NCBI RefSeq assembly: GCF_003426025.1 | Contig: NZ_QJSH01000002.1 | Span: 1-64,000 of the forward strand | DNA length: 64,000 nt | Reading direction: 5' to 3' | Origin: Paraliobacillus quinghaiensis | Lineage (GTDB): Bacteria; Bacillota; Bacilli; Bacillales; Amphibacillaceae | Shown here: in pieces, positions 42,004 to 51,919 of the stretch | Position numbering within the stretch: position 1 is the stretch's first letter | Layout: each line of letters opens with the position of its first letter | Notes under the pieces: generated by a model | Database searches by the model: none | Seen by the model: only the letters and a program-made list of their open reading frames with translations | Told to the model about the DNA's origin: nothing | Made by a program: the position numbers and the translations under genes

Positions 42004-42789
42004 TTGTTTGAACAAGAACGGCAGCAAAAGATTACAAGTTACGTAGAGAATCAAGGTAGAGCTTCAGTTCATGAGTTGTGCCAACAATTTGAAGTTTCTG
42101 AGTCAACTATACGTCGTGACTTGAAGGTATTGGAAGAGAAAGAATTGCTTCAACGAGCACACGGTGGAGCGATTGCAAAGGATAGTGTTAATTTCGAGCC
42201 GACTTTTTCAGAGAAGGCCATTCGTTCATTAAATGAAAAGACAGCAATTGCAAGAAAAGCTGTTCAATTAATTAAAAAAGGCGATACAGTTCTAATTGAT
42301 TCAGGAACAACAACAAGACCATTGATAGAGGAAATAAAAAAACTCTCAGAGTTAACAGTTGTAACAAATTCGGTTTTGTTTGCAAATGAATTAGAAACGT
42401 ATCCACAAATAGAAGTTATTCTGTTAGGAGGAAAACTTCGCACAGAAACATTAGCGCTTGTCGGTCCTTTAACTGAATTATGCTTAAGCCAGCTACATGT
42501 TGATAAAGCATTTATCGCAACAAATGGGATTGATCTAAAACTTGGTCTAACAACACCAAATCTGACAGAAGCAGCAACAAAAAGAAAAATGATTGAGCAA
42601 TCGAACCAAGTGATTTTAATGTGTGATAATAGTAAATTTAATCGCCATAGTTTCGCGAAATTCGGTGATCTTGAGCAAATAAATTACTGTATTACGGACG
42701 ATCTTGCGCCAGACGATATATTACAATCACTTGAACGGTTTGGAGTAGAAACTTTTAAAGTATCGATTGGAGGAGATGAGCATGAATAA
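42004..42789 (+). CDS. fruR: Fructose operon repressor, DeoR family
   Basis: 261 residues: DeoR helix-turn-helix (SVHELCQQFEVSESTIRRDL) and the sugar-phosphate sensor domain with IDSGTTTRPL, NSVLFANELE and the closing KFGDLEQINYCITD. It likely senses fructose-1-phosphate and represses its own operon. I use TTG 42004, just after AGTGGTGA; the GTG at 41992 lies within that site. It overlaps fruK by 8 bases. Confidence 0.92.
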   Translation: MFEQERQQKITSYVENQGRASVHELCQQFEVSESTIRRDLKVLEEKELLQRAHGGAIAKDSVNFEPTFSEKAIRSLNEKTAIARKAVQLIKKGDTVLIDSGTTTRPLIEEIKKLSELTVVTNSVLFANELETYPQIEVILLGGKLRTETLALVGPLTELCLSQLHVDKAFIATNGIDLKLGLTTPNLTEAATKRKMIEQSNQVILMCDNSKFNRHSFAKFGDLEQINYCITDDLAPDDILQSLERFGVETFKVSIGGDEHE

Positions 42790-43729
42790 GCGAATCGTCA
42801 CAGTAACATTGAATCCTGCAATGGATAAGACAATTACACTTGAGACCTTCAAGTTAGGTGAATTAAACAGAGTCAAACAAAGTCCTCTGGTAGATCCAGG
42901 TGGAAAAGGCATTAATGTAGCAAAAGTACTGCAAGGATTTGGTGCAAATGTGGTTGCGACTGGATTTATAGCGGGTGAGTCTGGAAAGAAATTAGAAAAT
43001 AAAGTGAACCAACTAGGAATTAAGAGTGATTTTACAGAAGTAATGGATGGAGAAGTCCGCACGAACTTGAAAGTAGTGGACGTTTCGACCAATCAAACAA
43101 CTGAAATAAATGAACCGGGTTTTTCTGTGACAGCTGAAGCAGAAGTATTACTTAAGAATAAAATTATTAACTTATTAGATGATGCGTCTTTCTTGATTCT
43201 AAGCGGTAGTTTACCTAATGGGATCCAAGCAGATGTATATCAACAATATATTGAGATTGCGAAGGAAAAGGGTGTCAAGGTTATTTTAGATGCAGATGGT
43301 TTGTCATTAAAGCAAGGTATAGACGCTCAACCATATGCGATTAAACCTAATCTGTTCGAACTTGAACAGTATACTGGAATGAAATTAACAAATACAGATG
43401 AAATTATTGCAGCAGGTAAAAACATCTTAGTAAAAGGAGTTGAGTTGATCTGTATTTCGTTAGGGGAAGATGGCGCGATCTTTTTAACTAGTGAAGAAGG
43501 ATATCATATTACACCAATGAAGATTACACCAAAAAGTGTTGTAGGAGCTGGTGACTCGATGGTTGCTACACTTGCTTATAGTTATCTTCAGCAATATTCA
43601 CTGGTTGATGCTGCTAAATTCTCAACAGCAGCGGGTACTGTTACCGCAACAAAAGAAGGTACTACCGTTTGCACATTAGATGAGGTGGAGAACACTTACT
43701 CTAAGCTGCAAGCGTTGCAATTATATTAA
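42782..43729 (+). CDS. fruK: 1-phosphofructokinase
   Basis: 315 residues of the PfkB sugar-kinase fold: VTLNPAMDKTI, the glycine-rich VDPGGKGINVAKVL and the C-terminal KSVVGAGDSMVATLAY with the catalytic Asp (GAGDS). It phosphorylates fructose-1-phosphate to fructose-1,6-bisphosphate. Start ATG 42782 lies after GGAGGAG inside the fruR end, so translation is coupled. Confidence 0.95.
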   Translation: MNKRIVTVTLNPAMDKTITLETFKLGELNRVKQSPLVDPGGKGINVAKVLQGFGANVVATGFIAGESGKKLENKVNQLGIKSDFTEVMDGEVRTNLKVVDVSTNQTTEINEPGFSVTAEAEVLLKNKIINLLDDASFLILSGSLPNGIQADVYQQYIEIAKEKGVKVILDADGLSLKQGIDAQPYAIKPNLFELEQYTGMKLTNTDEIIAAGKNILVKGVELICISLGEDGAIFLTSEEGYHITPMKITPKSVVGAGDSMVATLAYSYLQQYSLVDAAKFSTAAGTVTATKEGTTVCTLDEVENTYSKLQALQLY

Positions 43730-43756
43730 TTTATCTTAGTAAGGGAGGAATTATTA

Positions 43757-45157
43757 ATGGCTAAAAAGATTTTGGCAGTAACGGCATGTCCAACAGGAAT
43801 TGCTCATACGTATATGGCGGCTGAAGCAATTGAAAAGGCTGGTAAGGAAAAAGGGATAGAAGTTAAGGTTGAAACAAGAGGTAGTGTAGGTGTTGAAAAC
43901 GGGTTAACAGAAGAGGAGATCCGAGATGCACATGCGATTATCTTAGCAGTTGATACGGATGCTGATGAGAGTCGTTTTGAAGGAAAACCAGTTGTTTATT
44001 CTACTGTAGCAAAAGCAATTAAAAGTGCTCCAGAGTTAATTGATGAGGCATTAGCGAAAAAAGCTTCCTCAGCAGATTATGTTGATCAAGTTCAAGGTTT
44101 GAAACAAGAAAGAAGTAGCCAACGAAAAGGACCATATAAGCACTTAATGAATGGTGTATCAGCTATGATTCCACTTGTTGTAGCTGGTGGTATTTTGATC
44201 GCGCTTTCCTTCTTGTTTGGTGGGATTGACGTAGAAGGGTCTTTAGCGAGCGCACTGATGGAAATTGGAGGAGCATCAGCATTTGCGCTAATGGTTCCGA
44301 TATTAGCTGGTTTTATCGCGTACTCTATTGCTGATAAGCCTGGTCTTGCTCCTGGTTTAGTTGGTGGTATGTTGGCTTCAAGTGGAGGATCTGGATTCTT
44401 AGGTGGTATTGTTGCTGGTTTCCTAGCAGGTTACCTTGCGAAATTCTTTAAAGATTACATCAAACTACCAAAAAACTTAGAAGGACTAAAACCAATTTTA
44501 ATTATTCCTGTACTTGCTACACTTACTACAGGGTTACTAATGATTTATGTGTTAGGAAAACCAATGGGCTCCATTATGACTGGTTTAGAAAATTGGTTAA
44601 CTGGTTTAAATTCAGGGAATGCTGTATTCTTAGGGTTAATTCTTGGTGCTATGATGGCATTTGATATGGGTGGACCAGTAAACAAAGCAGCATATGCATT
44701 TGCAACAGGACTACTGGCAAGTAATCTATATGAACCAATGGCAGCTGTTATGGCAGCGGGTATGACACCGCCACTTGGTCTTTGGTTAGCTACTTTAATT
44801 CGCAAAAATAAATTTACAAAAGAAGAAAGAGATGCTGGTAAAGCAGCTGGTGTTCTAGGTATTTCGTTTATTACAGAAGGCGCGATTCCATTTGCCGCAG
44901 CTGATCCATTTAGAGTAATCCCGTCATTGATGGTTGGTTCGGCTGTAACAGGTGCACTTTCAATGGTAGTGGGAGCAGAATTACGTGCACCACATGGTGG
45001 TATTTTCGTTCTAGCAATTCCAAACGCAGTTAGTTCCTTGCTACTTTACTTTATCGCAATTGTAATTGGTACCGTTATAACAGCTGTTATGGTGTCCTTA
45101 TTAAAGAAGGATGTTGGAACAGCAACACTAGAGAATACAGCCAAAAAAGCTAGCTAG
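43757..45157 (+). CDS. fruA: PTS fructose transporter, EIIBC components
   Basis: 466 residues. EIIB (about 1-100) opens KKILAVTACPTGIAHTYMAA with the phosphorylated Cys11. EIIC (about 125-460) has about ten helices, starts with HLMNGVSAMIPLVVAGGILI and holds the substrate block FITEGAIPFAAADP. The usual fused EIIA domain is missing here; it is supplied by the next gene. Starts 27 bases after fruK. Confidence 0.95.
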   Translation: MAKKILAVTACPTGIAHTYMAAEAIEKAGKEKGIEVKVETRGSVGVENGLTEEEIRDAHAIILAVDTDADESRFEGKPVVYSTVAKAIKSAPELIDEALAKKASSADYVDQVQGLKQERSSQRKGPYKHLMNGVSAMIPLVVAGGILIALSFLFGGIDVEGSLASALMEIGGASAFALMVPILAGFIAYSIADKPGLAPGLVGGMLASSGGSGFLGGIVAGFLAGYLAKFFKDYIKLPKNLEGLKPILIIPVLATLTTGLLMIYVLGKPMGSIMTGLENWLTGLNSGNAVFLGLILGAMMAFDMGGPVNKAAYAFATGLLASNLYEPMAAVMAAGMTPPLGLWLATLIRKNKFTKEERDAGKAAGVLGISFITEGAIPFAAADPFRVIPSLMVGSAVTGALSMVVGAELRAPHGGIFVLAIPNAVSSLLLYFIAIVIGTVITAVMVSLLKKDVGTATLENTAKKAS

Positions 45158-45169
45158 AAAAATTTAAAT

Positions 45170-45203
45170 AAAAGATGTTACTCGAGGGTAGCATCTTTTA
45201 TTT
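45170..45203 (+). terminator. Hairpin between fruA and the EIIA gene
   Basis: AAAAGATGTTA (45170-45180) pairs with TAGCATCTTTT (45189-45199), loop CTCGAGGG, then ATTT. With a short T run it is probably a partial terminator or an mRNA-stabilising hairpin inside the operon. Confidence 0.8.
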
Positions 45204-45226
45204 GAAAAGCAGAGGAGATAATAAAT

Positions 45227-45673
45227 ATGGCACTAGCAGAATTATTAACAAAAGAACAAGTTTTATTAGACATTGAAGCAAATTCAAAAGAAGATTGTAT
45301 TAATCAGTTGATAGATGTGTTTGTGAAGCAAGGGGTTGTGCATGATGCAAATGCTTATAAAGCAGCTGTAATAGCACGAGAAGAAGAAGGCACTACTGGT
45401 ATTGGATTCAGTGTAGCAATTCCCCATGGTAAATCAGATGGGGTGTCAAAACCAGGACTTGCTTTTGCTCGTGTCACGAAAGGTCTTGACTGGGAATCGC
45501 TTGATGGTTCACCGGTTCATCTTGTTTTTTTAATTGCAGTTCCAGAAACGCATGCTGGTGATGAACATTTGCGTATTCTTTCGCAGTTATCTAGAAAACT
45601 GATGCATGACGATTTTAGAGAAAAACTGATGACTACAAACTCCACTGATGAATTAATTCAATCATTGGAATAA
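45227..45673 (+). CDS. PTS fructose EIIA component
   Basis: 148 residues, the EIIA(Fru) fold, with the phosphorylated His67 in SVAIPHGKSDGV and the ETHAGDEHLRILSQLSRKL block. It takes phosphate from HPr and passes it to EIIB of FruA. Encoded separately 69 bases after fruA, past a hairpin, which could lower its amount relative to EIIBC. Ribosome site AGAGGAGA. Confidence 0.94.
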   Translation: MALAELLTKEQVLLDIEANSKEDCINQLIDVFVKQGVVHDANAYKAAVIAREEEGTTGIGFSVAIPHGKSDGVSKPGLAFARVTKGLDWESLDGSPVHLVFLIAVPETHAGDEHLRILSQLSRKLMHDDFREKLMTTNSTDELIQSLE

Positions 45674-45710
45674 ATTATCTGTCAAAGCCACAATAAAATA
45701 TGTATTTTTA

Positions 45711-45752
45711 TAAAGAGCCTGGTTCAATTTTGAACTAGGCTCTTTATTATTT
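45711..45752 (+). terminator. Terminator of the fru operon
   Basis: TAAAGAGCCTGGTTCA (45711-45726) pairs with TGAACTAGGCTCTTTA (45731-45746), one G-T pair, then TTATTTT. Confidence 0.93.
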
Positions 45753-45856
45753 TGGACAACGTGATCCACACATCAAAAGATAAATTTTATATGGAATATT
45801 ACTAGGAAAAAAGGAGAAAGTATAAAAAAGAAGTAATTTTAGGAGTGTACCTATCG

Positions 45857-46876
45857 ATGGAAAAAGGGAAAAACATCCAATTAACAGCGCCGGAAATTGG
45901 TAGTATGTGGGCTGTATATCTTAGTGATACTGCCTCTATTTGTATCTCTAAACACTTTAAAGAAACTGTGGAAGATTTAGAGACAAAAACGATCATAGAA
46001 CGAGCGCTAACACTATCGGAAAAACATGTAGAAAAAATAGCTCATATTTTTAGACAAGAACAATATCCAGTTCCTATGGGTTTTACAGATGCTGACTATA
46101 ATGTAGGGACGCCAAGACTATATTCTGATGAGTTCTATCTAATATATACTTATGCTATGTCAAGAATTGGACTGCACAATTACTCTTTAATGCTTTCTAA
46201 TGTCATTCGAGAAGATATTAGAAACTTTTTTAGTGAGTGTGTTAAGGAAACTGTAACCCTTTACAATGAAAGTTCTGAGGTCTTATTATCTAAGGGGTTA
46301 GCAAGGAGAGCACCACATATACCTACACCTCAAGGTATTGATTTTGTAGAAAAACAAAACTTTTTAACAGGGTGGATCGGTGAAAAAAGACCAATAAATG
46401 CAATAGAAATCACAGAATTCTTTTTTAATGTTCATCGAAATGATTTAGGAATGTATCTTTTAACGGGATTTGCCCAAGTAGCCCAATCAAAAGAATTAGT
46501 AAGCTTTTTTATGAGAGGAAAAGAAATATCAAAAAAGCATGTAGAAATTTTTGAGTCAATTTTGAAAGATAACGATGTATCTGGTTCACTAACGTGGAAT
46601 ATTAATATTTCAAACTCTACTCTTCCACCATTTTCTGATAAACTAATGTTGTTCCTTGTGAATGCATTAAATGGCGTTGGTATAGGTTATTATGGATTAG
46701 GAATGGGAGTCAGCATGAGACGTGATTTTCCAGTAGACTTTAGCCGGTTAATTGCTGAAGTAGGACTTTTTGCTGAAGATGGAATGAATATAATGATTAA
46801 AAATAAATGGTTAGAACAACCACCACAAGCTACAGACCGTGAAAAGTTAGCAAAAAATAAGTCTAATTTGACTTGA
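45857..46876 (+). CDS. DUF3231 protein, two-domain
   Basis: 339 residues: two repeated helical bundles, each with a LTAPEIGSMWAVYLSDTASI-like or INAIEITEFFFNVHRND-like opening and an E..H pair (for example EKHVEKIAHIFRQE and KKHVEIFESIL). The family is frequent in sporeformers, recalls ferritin-like folds, and has no known job. Start ATG 45857 is 11 bases after AGGAG; the GTG at 45845 overlaps it. Confidence 0.87.
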   Translation: MEKGKNIQLTAPEIGSMWAVYLSDTASICISKHFKETVEDLETKTIIERALTLSEKHVEKIAHIFRQEQYPVPMGFTDADYNVGTPRLYSDEFYLIYTYAMSRIGLHNYSLMLSNVIREDIRNFFSECVKETVTLYNESSEVLLSKGLARRAPHIPTPQGIDFVEKQNFLTGWIGEKRPINAIEITEFFFNVHRNDLGMYLLTGFAQVAQSKELVSFFMRGKEISKKHVEIFESILKDNDVSGSLTWNINISNSTLPPFSDKLMLFLVNALNGVGIGYYGLGMGVSMRRDFPVDFSRLIAEVGLFAEDGMNIMIKNKWLEQPPQATDREKLAKNKSNLT

Positions 46877-46904
46877 CGTATTGCTCTTGGTTAAGTGGAA
46901 AGTT

Positions 46905-47009
46905 TGATTCGATCAAAACATTCTATTATTCAATCAAAAATCGGAGTTATTCGATCAATATTTCCGTTTATTCGATCAAAAAATTGATTTATTCGATCAA
47001 AACAAGAAA
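46905..47009. repeat. ATTCGATCAAAA repeat block 2, five 21-bp units
   Basis: Units start at 46905, 46926, 46947, 46968 and 46989, exactly 21 bp apart. The block ends about 10 bases before the selO start, so its last unit is in the promoter or leader of that gene. Confidence 0.92.
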
Positions 47010-47020
47010 AGGGGGATAGG

Positions 47021-48487
47021 ATGACACAACAAAAAGATGCAGGTTGGAATTTAGACAACAGTTATGCTCGTTTGCCGGAGGTGTTTTTTACAAAAACAAA
47101 CCCAACCCCTGTACCAGCGCCAGAATTAGTTATTTTTAATGACACATTGGCATCATCTCTTGGGCTTAATGCGGATGCACTAAAAACAGATGATGGTGTA
47201 TCTGTAATGGCTGGTAACAAAATCCCTGAAGAAGCTTCACCAATTGCTCAGGCATATGCAGGGCATCAGTTCGGAAATTTAACAATGTTAGGTGACGGGC
47301 GAGCGGTCCTTATTAGTGAGCAGATCACGCCCTCTGGTGAACGGTTCGATATCCAGTTGAAAGGATCAGGTCGAACGCCATACTCGCGCGGTGGTGATGG
47401 ACGTGCAACACTAGGACCGATGTTACGTGAATACATCATCAGTGAGGCGATGTATGCGCTTGGTATCCCAACTACTCGTGGTTTAGCGGTGGTAACTACT
47501 GGTGAAGATGTTATCCGCGAAACAAATCTTCCGGGTGCAATATTAACACGTATAGCTACAAGTCATATACGTGTTGGGACGTTTCAATATGCTGCAGGAA
47601 GTGACAATCCTGATGAGGTGAAAGAATTAGCTGATTATACGATCAAGCGACATTTTCCTGAAGTGGAAGGGGAGGATGCGCAATATCTTTTGCTACTCAA
47701 AAAAGTGGTTGAGCGCCAAGCAAGGTTAGTTGCCAATTGGCAGTTAGTAGGTTTTATCCACGGAGTGATGAATACAGATAATATGGCTATTAGTGGCGAA
47801 ACAATTGACTATGGACCCTGTGCATTCATGGATAACTACGATCCGGTAACGGTTTTTAGTTCTATTGATCGACAAGGCCGCTATGCTTTTAGGAATCAAC
47901 CTCCTATTGCAGGTTGGAATCTGGCAAGGTTTGCGGAAACTTTATTGCCCTTGCTGCATGAAAATCAGGATGAGGCTGTTAAACTAGCCCAGGATGCTAT
48001 TTCAGAATTCACTGTGTTGCATCAAGCTAATTGGCTTTCAGGTATGCGTAAAAAATTAGGACTTTTCAATGAAGAAGAAGAAGATCAATCCCTTATTCAA
48101 AACCTCCTCAATATGATGGAAAAACATAGGGCTGATTACACCAATACTTTTCGAGGATTAACTTTTGAAAAGTATGATGAAGTGGATCTGTTTAATTCAG
48201 AGGCATTTAAAAACTGGCAGGCATCATGGCAAGAAAGATTAGCTAGACAGCAGGAATCAAAGACAGATTCACGTGAATTAATGAAAAATAATAATCCTGC
48301 GGTGATCCCTCGAAACCATCGGGTGGAAGAGGCTTTAGAGGCCGCGGTAGAAAAAGCAGATTATAGTGTGTTGGAAAGACTTCTAAAGGTACTTTCAAAC
48401 CCATATGGGCATACACCGGAACAAACTGAATACTGCAAACCAGCTCCACCATCAAGCAATCCATATCAGACATACTGTGGGACTTGA
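47021..48487 (+). CDS. selO: SelO pseudokinase (protein AMPylase), YdiU/UPF0061
   Basis: 488 residues with the SelO core: [20 protein letters not shown], then [20 protein letters not shown] with the catalytic Lys, the loop [20 protein letters not shown] with metal-binding Asn/Asp, and [17 protein letters not shown]. SelO transfers AMP to proteins and is linked to redox stress. The ending YQTYCGT carries a Cys close to the C-terminus, as in many bacterial SelO proteins. Ribosome site AAGGGGGATAGG. Confidence 0.94.
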   Translation: MTQQKDAGWNLDNSYARLPEVFFTKTNPTPVPAPELVIFNDTLASSLGLNADALKTDDGVSVMAGNKIPEEASPIAQAYAGHQFGNLTMLGDGRAVLISEQITPSGERFDIQLKGSGRTPYSRGGDGRATLGPMLREYIISEAMYALGIPTTRGLAVVTTGEDVIRETNLPGAILTRIATSHIRVGTFQYAAGSDNPDEVKELADYTIKRHFPEVEGEDAQYLLLLKKVVERQARLVANWQLVGFIHGVMNTDNMAISGETIDYGPCAFMDNYDPVTVFSSIDRQGRYAFRNQPPIAGWNLARFAETLLPLLHENQDEAVKLAQDAISEFTVLHQANWLSGMRKKLGLFNEEEEDQSLIQNLLNMMEKHRADYTNTFRGLTFEKYDEVDLFNSEAFKNWQASWQERLARQQESKTDSRELMKNNNPAVIPRNHRVEEALEAAVEKADYSVLERLLKVLSNPYGHTPEQTEYCKPAPPSSNPYQTYCGT

Positions 48488-48504
48488 TTCCGATAAACAT
48501 GAAA

Positions 48505-48546
48505 AAGGTCAGCACCGGTATGAATATACTGGTCTGACCTTATTTT
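48505..48546 (+). terminator. Terminator of selO
   Basis: AAGGTCAG...CCGGTA pairs with TACTGG...CTGACCTT (48505-48541), then ATTTT. Confidence 0.9.
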
Positions 48547-48681
48547 ACACTGATAGGAAAGTATAAAATTTTAGCATGGGTGAATAGTCAACGTAGTAAA
48601 AATTTTTAGGAAATCAGTATAAGTGCAACTGGGCAATCACCGGCGCCGGAAGGCTTGGTGCTAGCCAAGTTTTCTTTAAAA

Positions 48682-49065
48682 TTATGTTTTTGGAATGTTT
48701 TTAATGCCATTGTAGGCTTTTGTGCTATTTCTTTTAATAAATTGCAAGATTGTTCTTGTGCCAGTAATTACTTCTTCTTTTCTGTACTTGTAGATCATAG
48801 TAGTTAGTAGTGCGATTTCACTGACAACAAATAACCAAAAAGCAAGCTCTAGTCCAGATGAAAATTGAACCTCATTTAGTTGCAGCGCTTGTAGAAACCA
48901 GACAAAGATTGCGAATGAATAGATTGCCACATGCATCATGCTAGCAACAAATAGGTTTGTGATCAGACTAATGTTCGTTGTTTTCATTGAATAAGTTACA
49001 TATATATAGCTAACAAAAAAAGCAGCTCCTAAACTCACAAAATATAATATATATGCTAATGTCAT
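48682..49065 (-). CDS. Four-helix membrane protein, unknown
   Basis: 127 residues with hydrophobic segments at about 4-24, 33-60, 71-92 and a basic amphipathic tail. No family recognised. ATG follows AGGAGGAATATATTCT, a very strong ribosome site. Confidence 0.7.
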   Translation of the reverse strand: MTLAYILYFVSLGAAFFVSYIYVTYSMKTTNISLITNLFVASMMHVAIYSFAIFVWFLQALQLNEVQFSSGLELAFWLFVVSEIALLTTMIYKYRKEEVITGTRTILQFIKRNSTKAYNGIKNIPKT

Positions 49066-49298
49066 AGAATATATTCCTCCTCACCACTCTAATGCTAGTA
49101 TGATACTTATATAGTTTATCTATACCCGTTATCAGTAATTTTAAAAACTTCTAATACATTGTATGTATGTTACGCGGAATTTACCCATATACTTCAAAAA
49201 AACATTTTTTTTCCTTTGAATAGTGTTGTTAGTATGTAAAAAAAGAGATACTATTATAGTAGTTTTATAATTTGAATTTTAGGGAGTGAGACTAACGT

Positions 49299-50192
49299 TT
49301 GAATAAGAATATAAATTTTTTCAAAATCATTGTAATTATTGTTTTAGTTATTAGTTTAGCAATAAATTTCACCCTTATGTCTAAAATAAATGGATTAGAA
49401 AATCAAGTGAATTATTTAGCTGACAGTCAATATCAAATTACGGATAACATTAGCAATCAAACAAACAATATCAACCATATACTAAATGATTTTAAAGAGG
49501 AACAAAGTTGGATTAGCGCAATAACAATGGACATCAATACAGATGAATTAAAAGATGAAAAAACGAAGGCAAGCTTTCAATGGCAAGTGAAGGAACTTCA
49601 TGAAGATGCAGAAGTTATCTTCCATTATGCGTTTGGGAATACAGAAACATATGAAGATATTCCAGCAGAGCAGGCGGAAACGGGGATTTTTAATGTGCAA
49701 GTACCTTTTGATTTGGACTTAGAGCCTCAATGGGAAATTATGTCATATGGAGAAGAGCAAGAATGGATCATAGAAGAAAAAAAAATCGCAGAATCTCGCG
49801 CTGTTGAACTGAAGTATTATGTATCGGTTTCTAGTAATGATATTGTCAAAAGTAGTGCGTTACACAGAGAAAATTTAGGATATGTTGGAACAGGTCAATA
49901 TGGAATTATCCATGTAGATATGGATAATAGGAAGCATGATGAAACTCTGTCTGTTTCCGTAACGAATCATCGGACGAATCCTGTTATTCGTGTAGAAGAA
50001 GCTTACCTTCTGGTGTATCAAAATGAAGCACAGGTAAGTGAAGAAAAGTTAGAGTCAGAGCCAGAGGAAGAGGAGCACCCCAATAGACCACGCCATTTTC
50101 ATTTAACTGAAGTAGAACAGTATGAAGATATGCGTGTAGTCTTGAAAGTGGTTTACAACAATGGCGATACGTTTGAAAGGGAAATATACTAG
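49299..50192 (+). CDS. Membrane-anchored protein with coiled coil, unknown
   Basis: 297 residues: N-terminal helix (KIIVIIVLVISLAINFTLM), a coiled coil (MSKINGLENQVNYLADSQYQ to about 75), then a beta-rich extracellular part and an acidic Glu-rich stretch (EKLESEPEEEEHP) near the end. No domain recognised. Start TTG 49299 is 8 bases after AGGGAGTGAG. Confidence 0.75.
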   Translation: MNKNINFFKIIVIIVLVISLAINFTLMSKINGLENQVNYLADSQYQITDNISNQTNNINHILNDFKEEQSWISAITMDINTDELKDEKTKASFQWQVKELHEDAEVIFHYAFGNTETYEDIPAEQAETGIFNVQVPFDLDLEPQWEIMSYGEEQEWIIEEKKIAESRAVELKYYVSVSSNDIVKSSALHRENLGYVGTGQYGIIHVDMDNRKHDETLSVSVTNHRTNPVIRVEEAYLLVYQNEAQVSEEKLESEPEEEEHPNRPRHFHLTEVEQYEDMRVVLKVVYNNGDTFEREIY

Positions 50193-50200
50193 TGGAGAAT

Positions 50201-50236
50201 AAGAAAGAGACAAGAGGGGAATCTTGTCTCTTTCTT
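50201..50236. terminator. Bidirectional terminator between convergent genes
   Basis: AAGAAAGAGACAAG (50201-50214) pairs perfectly with CTTGTCTCTTTCTT (50223-50236). It reaches to the last base before the DUF1292 stop codon. Confidence 0.92.
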
Positions 50237-50515
50237 TTATTCTTGTTCTTCGTCTTCTTGTAAAATAGCATCAAATGCTTCTGAAACTTTATCGAATTCT
50301 TCGTCTGTTTCAATAGCAGCTAGGTCACCTTCACTGTCAGTTTTTACGAAGAAGACATCGATATCGCCTTCTTGTCCTTCTTTTAAATCGTCTAAAAAGC
50401 TTACAGCTAGATAGTCTGTTCCTTCTATTGTGAGGTTTGCTAATACTTCAACCTCTTGTTCCACATCAGTTTCATCACTAATAGTGAAAATATCGCCTAC
50501 TTGGATTTTATCCAT
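50237..50515 (-). CDS. DUF1292 protein, YrzB-like
   Basis: 92 acidic residues opening MDKIQVGDIFTISDETD, with EYLAVSFLDD-like TDYLAVSFLDD and the closing EEFDKVSEAFDAIL. This is the DUF1292 layout; function unknown. Start ATG follows GAGGAGGAATTTTAA. Confidence 0.88.
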   Translation of the reverse strand: MDKIQVGDIFTISDETDVEQEVEVLANLTIEGTDYLAVSFLDDLKEGQEGDIDVFFVKTDSEGDLAAIETDEEFDKVSEAFDAILQEDEEQE

Positions 50516-50843
50516 TTAAAATTCCTCCTCTTTCTATAGATAAATGCATACTGCTATAGTTTTCCTTAAAGTGTGAGAATAATACATTTCAAGTATTGAT
50601 TCATATATATAGAATCACACCTAAAATATAGATTCCCTCTTTTAACAAATTAATGCAAGTTATGTTAAAAAAATTTAAAAAAAGATCACGTTTATCCCAA
50701 TTTGTTATCAGGAGTATTATAAAAAGAAGAGCGGACAAATTCTTTATCTGTCATCAGATACTCGTGTTTTTTATCAAGTTATTCTTAAAAGATGCATTAA
50801 CATTTTAAATAGTAGTTTTATTGAAGTGTTAACGTTTTCTTAG
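50516..50843. other. Gene-free stretch, 328 bases
   Basis: AT-rich DNA. A 47-codon frame beginning MLKKFKKRSRLSQFV (near 50665) has no ribosome site and is not called. A loose inverted pair ATTAACATTTT / AGTGTTAAC near 50796-50833 may terminate the XRE gene. Confidence 0.5.
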
Positions 50844-51638
50844 CTACATATCTTCTTGAATGAAAAATGAAGGAAATACAAACGATTTATTACTAGGATA
50901 GTAAAATGGTGAATGTACTATTTCAAAATCGGTCATAAGATATGGATAACATCGCATCATTTTAATATAAGATCCTGCTGGTATTGTCGAAGCATTGTAG
51001 GATCGAACAAATAAAATATTGCTAAAAGTAAATTTGTTATCGCGCGTATCTAAATAATGATTTAAACGATCTATCCAATCATTATTACAGTTTGGTTTTT
51101 CAGTCAACCAAATACGCACATTTCCATTACAAAAATAGTATTTTAGATTACGATACTTTTCAATGATCGTTTTCGTATTGGATTTTTCAATGTCCTCTTT
51201 ACTTATTAAAAGAACTTTTTTCATTAAAGCCCTATCATTCAATATCGTATCCATACGTTTTTGTAAGAGGTCGATTGTTTCATTATCAGTAATAACTATA
51301 CAGTAACTTCCTTGCTCGACACCTTTCAAGAGAAAAATCACAAGATTTTCAAGGAAAATTTCTAGACCATCGTATAGATATAATATCTCTCCTTTATCTA
51401 AATGCTTGAAACTTTGGGAAATGTCTTCGTATGAATTGTGATTTTGATAATCCTGAAAAAATAGCAATTGATCAAAATGTAATACATTAGCTATATTTAT
51501 GGCAACATTAAGACCAGGATTGCGTTTCCCATTCTCAATTTGAGAATAATATCCTCGGTCAATAAATGCCGCAGATGCCACTTGTTCCTGAGTCATTTGT
51601 TTCGATTTGCGAAATTGTATTAACCACTCTCTCTTCAT
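50844..51638 (-). CDS. XRE regulator with MEDS sensor domain
   Basis: 264 residues: helix-turn-helix (1-60: REWLIQFRKSKQMTQEQVAS, then FIDRGYYSQIENGKRNPGL), followed by a MEDS/DcmR-type domain with HLDKGEILYLYDGLEIFLEN and SYCIVITDNETIDLLQKRM. MEDS domains are a RecA-like fold thought to bind small ligands such as hydrocarbon derivatives. It is divergent from sda; two palindromes lie between. Start ATG 51638 follows GGGAGGAAATTC; the frame to 51656 runs through that site. Confidence 0.85.
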   Translation of the reverse strand: MKREWLIQFRKSKQMTQEQVASAAFIDRGYYSQIENGKRNPGLNVAINIANVLHFDQLLFFQDYQNHNSYEDISQSFKHLDKGEILYLYDGLEIFLENLVIFLLKGVEQGSYCIVITDNETIDLLQKRMDTILNDRALMKKVLLISKEDIEKSNTKTIIEKYRNLKYYFCNGNVRIWLTEKPNCNNDWIDRLNHYLDTRDNKFTFSNILFVRSYNASTIPAGSYIKMMRCYPYLMTDFEIVHSPFYYPSNKSFVFPSFFIQEDM

Positions 51639-51848
51639 GAATTTCCTCCCAACCACAAGTGCGATTTTTTATATCATATATCTGTAAGCGTTTGATAAAC
51701 AAGCAACATTAGGTATATATAAAAGTAAATCATAGTTTAATCAAAATGTATGCATAATTAAATAATGGAATATATTACGTTATATTAATGTAACTTCAAC
51801 GAAACTTTTTCATGCTCCCTTAAGACTTTATCAAATATAGTCTGGTTT

Positions 51849-51871
51849 AAGTGTGGCAACTTGCCACACTT
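51849..51871. promoter_or_regulatory. Palindromic operator 1 between XRE-MEDS gene and sda
   Basis: AAGTGTGGCAA-C-TTGCCACACTT: a perfect 11-bp inverted repeat around one central base. Confidence 0.75.
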
Positions 51872-51900
51872 GTTACTTTAAATTAAAAAAATCAACTCAA

Positions 51901-51919
51901 ATGTGGCAATATGACACAT
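51901..51919. promoter_or_regulatory. Palindromic operator 2 (degenerate copy)
   Basis: ATGTGGCAA-T-ATGACACAT: same core TGTGGCAA with two mismatched positions. Centre 50 bp from operator 1. Confidence 0.65.

Noticed and set aside
50665-50810. 47-codon basic ORF MLKKFKKRSRLSQFV
   Set aside because: No ribosome site and no family resemblance; left as intergenic.
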